DNA of 8,459 nt, from positions 1-8,459 of the forward strand of contig JAKEHA010000096.1 of NCBI GenBank assembly GCA_022615275.1, in the 5' to 3' direction. Origin of the DNA: Candidatus Latescibacterota bacterium. GTDB taxonomy: Bacteria > Krumholzibacteriota > Krumholzibacteriia > WVZY01 > JAKEHA01. The translations under genes were made by a program, and so were the position numbers. Positions 5,079 to 8,459 of this stretch are shown here, in pieces. A model generated the notes under the pieces. The model saw only the letters and a program-made list of their open reading frames with translations. It was not told the origin of the DNA and did no database searches. Each line of letters opens with the position of its first letter. The first letter of the stretch is position 1.

Positions 5079-6961
5079 TGCCTCTCGTCGGGCGTTTGCG
5101 CCGCGACTTCGCTCCATTTGAGCACGGGGTCGATTCCCTGCTGCGTGATGGCGTGGTAGCCGGGCCGCGCCTGGGCGTACACGCGCCGCGCGAACTCGAG
5201 GCCCTCGGGGGTCTCCGCGAGCTTCATGTACACAGGACGGATGAGGTAACGCCGTCCGATGGAGAGCAAAAAGTCCTCGAGGGCCGGGTAGGCCGGCTCG
5301 TACTTCGACGCGATGACGTTTGGGAACCACGAGCGCTGCACGACTGCGTTCATCTTCTCGAAGCGGAACGCGCTCTCCAGATCGGCGAGGCGCTCGTGGG
5401 TCAGCGGCTGCGGCAGATTGTCGAGGAAGCGCTGCCACTCGTTGGTGGTCCAGCCTTCGGTCTGCAAGAAACGCGCGGGCGTTCCCCGCGCGAAGGCGGC
5501 GATTTGCGCGTCGACTTGCTTGAAGCGCGTCGATTTCGGCTTCGGCGTGTTCGCCGGCATACCGGGCTTGTAGATCCAGTCGTCGACCAAGAGCTCCGCG
5601 TACTTGGCCTCGTCGTTGGCGAACAGGTGCTCCTTCATATACGCGACGAAGCGCTCCGTGGTCATGGTCTGGAACGCGTGCGCGTCGAAGTAGCCGCGCA
5701 GGAACGGATCGAACGTCTCGCGCCCGAACGACTCCTCCAGCATGCGCAGGAATAGGCAGCCCTTTTCGTAGGCCGCCGTCGTCGAGACTTCCTCGAAGTC
5801 GCGGTCGCCGAGGTCGAGGAGCAACGCACTGTCCTTGTGGTCGACGCCGTACTCCTCGAAATCGAGGTCGACGTCGCGCAATCCGAGCAGCGTTTGCATC
5901 TCCATGTACTCGCGGCCGTAGAGCACCTCGTCCAGGCGCCGCTCCAAGTAGGTCGTGAAGCCCTCGTTGAGCCAGAAGTCGTTCCAGGTCGCGTTGGTGA
6001 CGAGGTTCCCCGACCACGAGTGCGCGAGCTCGTGCACGATGACACTGACCAGCGAGCGGTCGCCTGCGACCAGCACCGGGGTTGCGAACGTCAGTCGCGG
6101 ATTCTCCATGCCGCCGAAGGGGAAGCTCGGCGGCAGCACCAGCACGTCGAAGCGCTCCCAGAGATAGGGACCCATCATCGCCTCGGCCGCGTCCATCATG
6201 TTCTCCATGTCGGAGAACTCGGCGGCCGCGGCCTTGACCAGACCGGGCTCCGAATAAACGCCGGTGCGCGGGCCGATTCGCCGGTACGCGATGTCGCCCA
6301 CCGCGAGGGCTAAAAGGTACGACGGAATCGGCTGCTTCATCTCGAATTGATACACTCCCTCGACGCTGCGCTCCTGCGGATTGCTGGCACTCATGACCGC
6401 GAGCAGCTCGGCCGGCACGTGCACGCGCGCCGAGTACGTGAAGCGGTTAGCGGGCGTGTCTTGACAGGGCACCCACGAGCGCGCGTGGTACGACTGCGAC
6501 TGCGTGTACACGTAAGGGTGGTGCTTGCCCAGAGTCTGCGGGGGCATGAGCCACTGCACGCCGCGCGCGTCGTTCGTGGTCGCGTAGCGCACGGTGACGC
6601 GCCTGGATTCGGGCGTGATGGCCACCGAGAGCGGCCTTCCCAAGAGCGCCACGGAATCACCCAGCTGCCAGCGCGCTTCCTTACCGTCGATCGTCACGTC
6701 CTGGATGTGAAGTGCCCACGTGTCGAAGTGCACGACGTTGGCGTCCGACTTGTTGTCGAGATCGAACGCGGCGATGCCCGAGATGGTCTGAAGGCCGAAG
6801 TCGACGATGAGGTCGAGGTCCATGTGGGTGACCGCGACTTCATCGAGGCGCGCGTACGAGTAGTCTTCGACCACCGTCGGCGGCGCGATCGTCGCCTTCT
6901 TCTGACAGGCGGGCGCGAACGCAACCAGCGCGACGATGCATGCGGCAAGAATGCGGCTCAT
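5075..6961 (-). CDS. LTA4H-like M1 family zinc aminopeptidase, putative lipoprotein
   Basis: A 628-residue metallopeptidase of family M1, leukotriene A4 hydrolase branch. Residues 1-18 are a hydrophobic leader followed by Cys19 (FAPAC); this is a weak lipobox, so it may be a lipoprotein or simply secreted. The N-terminal beta domain contains YTQSQSYHARSWVPCQDTP (152-170). The catalytic domain has GGMEN (283-287), which binds the peptide N-terminus, then HELAH (310-314) and LNEG with Glu333, the zinc site, and AYEKG with Tyr398. The helical C-terminal domain ends with RPGYHAIT (599-606). The residues that I align with human LTA4H Asp375, Tyr378 and Lys565 are Glu391, Ser393 and Tyr572, which argues against epoxide hydrolase activity. 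GAAGGGA upstream is the ribosome site. It sits 21 nt after the membrane protease and overlaps the phosphodiesterase by 4 nt. Likely role: trimming peptides in the periplasm or at the cell surface. Confidence 0.93.
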   Translation of the reverse strand: MSRILAACIVALVAFAPACQKKATIAPPTVVEDYSYARLDEVAVTHMDLDLIVDFGLQTISGIAAFDLDNKSDANVVHFDTWALHIQDVTIDGKEARWQLGDSVALLGRPLSVAITPESRRVTVRYATTNDARGVQWLMPPQTLGKHHPYVYTQSQSYHARSWVPCQDTPANRFTYSARVHVPAELLAVMSASNPQERSVEGVYQFEMKQPIPSYLLALAVGDIAYRRIGPRTGVYSEPGLVKAAAAEFSDMENMMDAAEAMMGPYLWERFDVLVLPPSFPFGGMENPRLTFATPVLVAGDRSLVSVIVHELAHSWSGNLVTNATWNDFWLNEGFTTYLERRLDEVLYGREYMEMQTLLGLRDVDLDFEEYGVDHKDSALLLDLGDRDFEEVSTTAAYEKGCLFLRMLEESFGRETFDPFLRGYFDAHAFQTMTTERFVAYMKEHLFANDEAKYAELLVDDWIYKPGMPANTPKPKSTRFKQVDAQIAAFARGTPARFLQTEGWTTNEWQRFLDNLPQPLTHERLADLESAFRFEKMNAVVQRSWFPNVIASKYEPAYPALEDFLLSIGRRYLIRPVYMKLAETPEGLEFARRVYAQARPGYHAITQQGIDPVLKWSEVAAQTPDERQ

Positions 6962-6982
6962 GGGAGCTTCCCTTCTGTCTAT

Positions 6983-7705
6983 CTATCCAACTAGAAACGG
7001 GATGATGTTGAATACATAATGAATGGCGATCGGAACCCACAGGGATTTCGTTCGTTCGTAGAGATAGCCGAGCAAGATGCCGAACAGGAATCCCGTCAGC
7101 ACCCACGCACTCGCGGCGAAGATCGGGTACTTGGGCAGCATGAGCAACATCTGCATATAATGACGGACCGCGAACAGCGACGCCGCCACCAGGATCGAGT
7201 AGCGCGCGGAGTGGCGTTTGCGCAGCGTTCCCTGCACGTAGCCGCGGAAGTACAACTCCTCGCCCGCGCCGGCCCAGGCCACGATGAAGGCGAAGTAGGC
7301 GGTGCTGACGACTCCCACTTCCACACCCAAGTGCTCGGAGGCGGCGGCGAACATCGCGTTGAACATCGGCAGCACGGCGATCAAGGGGTCGTCGAGTCGC
7401 TCGACGCCACCCATCGCGACCACGATGCGCGCGTACACGCCGTTCAGGAGCAGGCTCAAGATGGCCTGTGCCAGGATGGCGATGATCGGCGAGATCACCC
7501 ACCACCACCACGGCACCGCTTTGATCGAGCCGAAGCGGTAGGTCCCCCACTTGATGGGGAGCCACGTCGCGAGCGCGGCGTACACGACGTAGAACGGCGC
7601 CCAAGGCGCCACACTGTTCTCGAGCCCGGCGATGACCATGAGCGCGAACGAGATCAGGAACACGCCCGCGCGGGTCTCGTGGAATTTGGTCTTCGCTTCC
7701 GTCAT
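6983..7705 (-). CDS. CPBP family intramembrane metalloprotease (CAAX protease-like)
   Basis: A 240-residue integral membrane protein with several hydrophobic helices (about 14-30, 37-50, 68-90, 135-147, 170-190, 197-215, 223-238). All three motifs of the CPBP/ABI glutamic-type protease family are present: EELYFR (Glu149, Glu150, Arg154), FAVRH (His182), and IHYVFN (His229, Asn233). Eukaryotic relatives (Rce1) clip prenylated proteins; bacterial ones are linked to bacteriocin immunity, sigma-factor control or unknown processing. A Trp-rich patch, PWWWWV (65-70), marks one helix end. The start at 7705 was chosen because its ATG overlaps the thiL stop (ATGA), as at the peptidase/phosphodiesterase junction. 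An ATG at 7723 would add six residues. The adjacent aminopeptidase hints at a shared proteolytic role, but its target is unknown. Confidence 0.9.
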   Translation of the reverse strand: MTEAKTKFHETRAGVFLISFALMVIAGLENSVAPWAPFYVVYAALATWLPIKWGTYRFGSIKAVPWWWWVISPIIAILAQAILSLLLNGVYARIVVAMGGVERLDDPLIAVLPMFNAMFAAASEHLGVEVGVVSTAYFAFIVAWAGAGEELYFRGYVQGTLRKRHSARYSILVAASLFAVRHYMQMLLMLPKYPIFAASAWVLTGFLFGILLGYLYERTKSLWVPIAIHYVFNIIPFLVG

Positions 7706-8459
7706 CGTTTGAGGTGATCCCATCCGCGCGCTTCGAACCGGCGCACGCGTTTGTTCTCGAGGATGCCGTAGACGCGGCGGCTGGCCGTGAAACACCCGAC
7801 GATCGAGGCCCGCGCGCCCGCGTTGCGGATCATACGGCAAACCGCCTCCGCGCGTTTCGGCGTCACACTCAATACTAGGGCGTAGTCCTCGCCGCCGTTG
7901 AGGGCCCATTCGACCGGGTCCTTGCGGTGCGATCGACAGAACTCCCGCACCGCGGCCGGAATGGGCAAGGCGCTCGCGTCCAGCTCGCAGCCCAGCCGGC
8001 TCGCCGCGCACATGTGTATCACGTCGCTCGAGAGGCCGTCGCTCACGTCGATGGCGCCGTGGACGTCGTTGCTCTTCGAAAGCGCACGCGCGACGTCGAG
8101 GCGCGGCGTGGCGCGGCGATAGGCACGCACGAGCGCAGAGGCCGATTCTCCTTTCCTGAGCATCGCAAGACCGGCCGCCGCGCTACCGAGAACCCCCGCA
8201 ACAACCATAGCGTCACCGGCGCGGGCGTGTCGTTTCCACGCCCGTCCGCGCGCGCACGTGCCGACCAACGTCATGTCGTACACCAAGGGTCCGTCGATGG
8301 ACGCGACATTACCGCCCACGACCGACGCGCCGTAGCGCGCGAGGTGCTCCGCGGCGCCGCGCTCGATCGCCTCCGCGTACAACGCACTCACGCTACGCGG
8401 CAGCATGAACGACACCACCGCCCAGCGCGGCGAAGCCCCCATCGCCGCGATGTCGCTCA
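7702..8459 (-). CDS. thiL: Thiamine-monophosphate kinase ThiL, 5' end outside the window
   Basis: This is the C-terminal 251 residues of ThiL, which phosphorylates thiamine monophosphate to thiamine diphosphate with ATP in the cytoplasm, the last step of the vitamin B1 pathway. The fragment opens with SDIAAMGASPRWAVVSF, the characteristic block that follows the N-terminal metal-binding part. It continues with ARYGASVVGGNVA, RAGDAMVVAG, GAIDVSDGLSSDV (substrate and metal site) and NGGEDYALVLSV. The gene therefore starts beyond base 8459, with roughly 70-80 residues missing. The Asp often seen in the GGD motif is Asn here (GGN), a variant I believe occurs in some lineages. The stop overlaps the start of the CPBP protease gene. 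Nothing visible suggests a broken gene, and the ATG at 8442 should not be taken as its start because the conserved block begins before it. Confidence 0.95.
   Translation of the reverse strand, partial: SDIAAMGASPRWAVVSFMLPRSVSALYAEAIERGAAEHLARYGASVVGGNVASIDGPLVYDMTLVGTCARGRAWKRHARAGDAMVVAGVLGSAAAGLAMLRKGESASALVRAYRRATPRLDVARALSKSNDVHGAIDVSDGLSSDVIHMCAASRLGCELDASALPIPAAVREFCRSHRKDPVEWALNGGEDYALVLSVTPKRAEAVCRMIRNAGARASIVGCFTASRRVYGILENKRVRRFEARGWDHLKR

Noticed and set aside
5079..6017. Upstream extension of the phosphodiesterase frame by 313 residues
   Set aside because: It is an off-frame reading of the M1 peptidase gene with Arg/Pro/Ala-rich composition; the DTH motif belongs at the N-terminus.
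7706..8011. Upstream extension of the CPBP protease frame
   Set aside because: It overlaps the conserved C-terminal half of ThiL in another frame and shows no membrane helix or motif.

Overview
The window is GC-rich (roughly two thirds G+C by eye), and every convincing gene lies on the minus strand, so transcription runs from high to low coordinates. The mix of an ECF sigma factor, a Tat-exported PhoX-type protein, a putative lipoprotein M1 peptidase, a CPBP membrane protease and leaders typical of export suggests an environmental Gram-negative bacterium. A myxobacterial or other deltaproteobacterial-like lineage is my best guess, but it rests on protein flavour only. No rRNA, tRNA, CRISPR array or recognisable insertion sequence was seen.

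Block 1 (8459 down to 4121) reads thiL (5' end outside the window) > CPBP membrane protease > LTA4H-like M1 aminopeptidase > YfcE-like phosphodiesterase > DinB-fold protein. The genes are packed as one transcription unit. Two junctions are ATGA start/stop overlaps (7702-7705 and 5075-5078), the other gaps are 21 and 10 nt, and the last gene has a clear Shine-Dalgarno overlapping the stop of the gene before it. The functions are housekeeping (thiamine diphosphate synthesis), protein or peptide turnover at the envelope, and small metal-dependent enzymes.

A spacer (about 4000-4120) separates the blocks. It is strikingly AT-rich for this window (51 G+C in the 120 bases 4011-4130, 42.5%) and is filled with back-to-back inverted repeats. 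It is the least explained stretch here.

Block 2 (3999 or 3939 down to 232) reads ECF sigma factor > anti-sigma-like membrane protein carrying a YCII domain > Tat-exported PhoX/DUF839 protein > exported Ntn-hydrolase of the choloylglycine hydrolase/penicillin V acylase family. The first two genes overlap by 20 nt and the last two by 16 nt. An ECF-type promoter is visible just before the sigma gene, suggesting autoregulation with a near-leaderless transcript. The natural reading is an envelope-signal module: sigma factor, membrane-bound partner with a YCII domain, and two exported hydrolases as likely outputs.

Block 3 (199 or 169 down to 1) is the N-terminus of a cation/proton antiporter that runs off the window. 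Apart from the 4000-4120 spacer, almost every base is coding, and no stretch over 300 bases lacks a gene.
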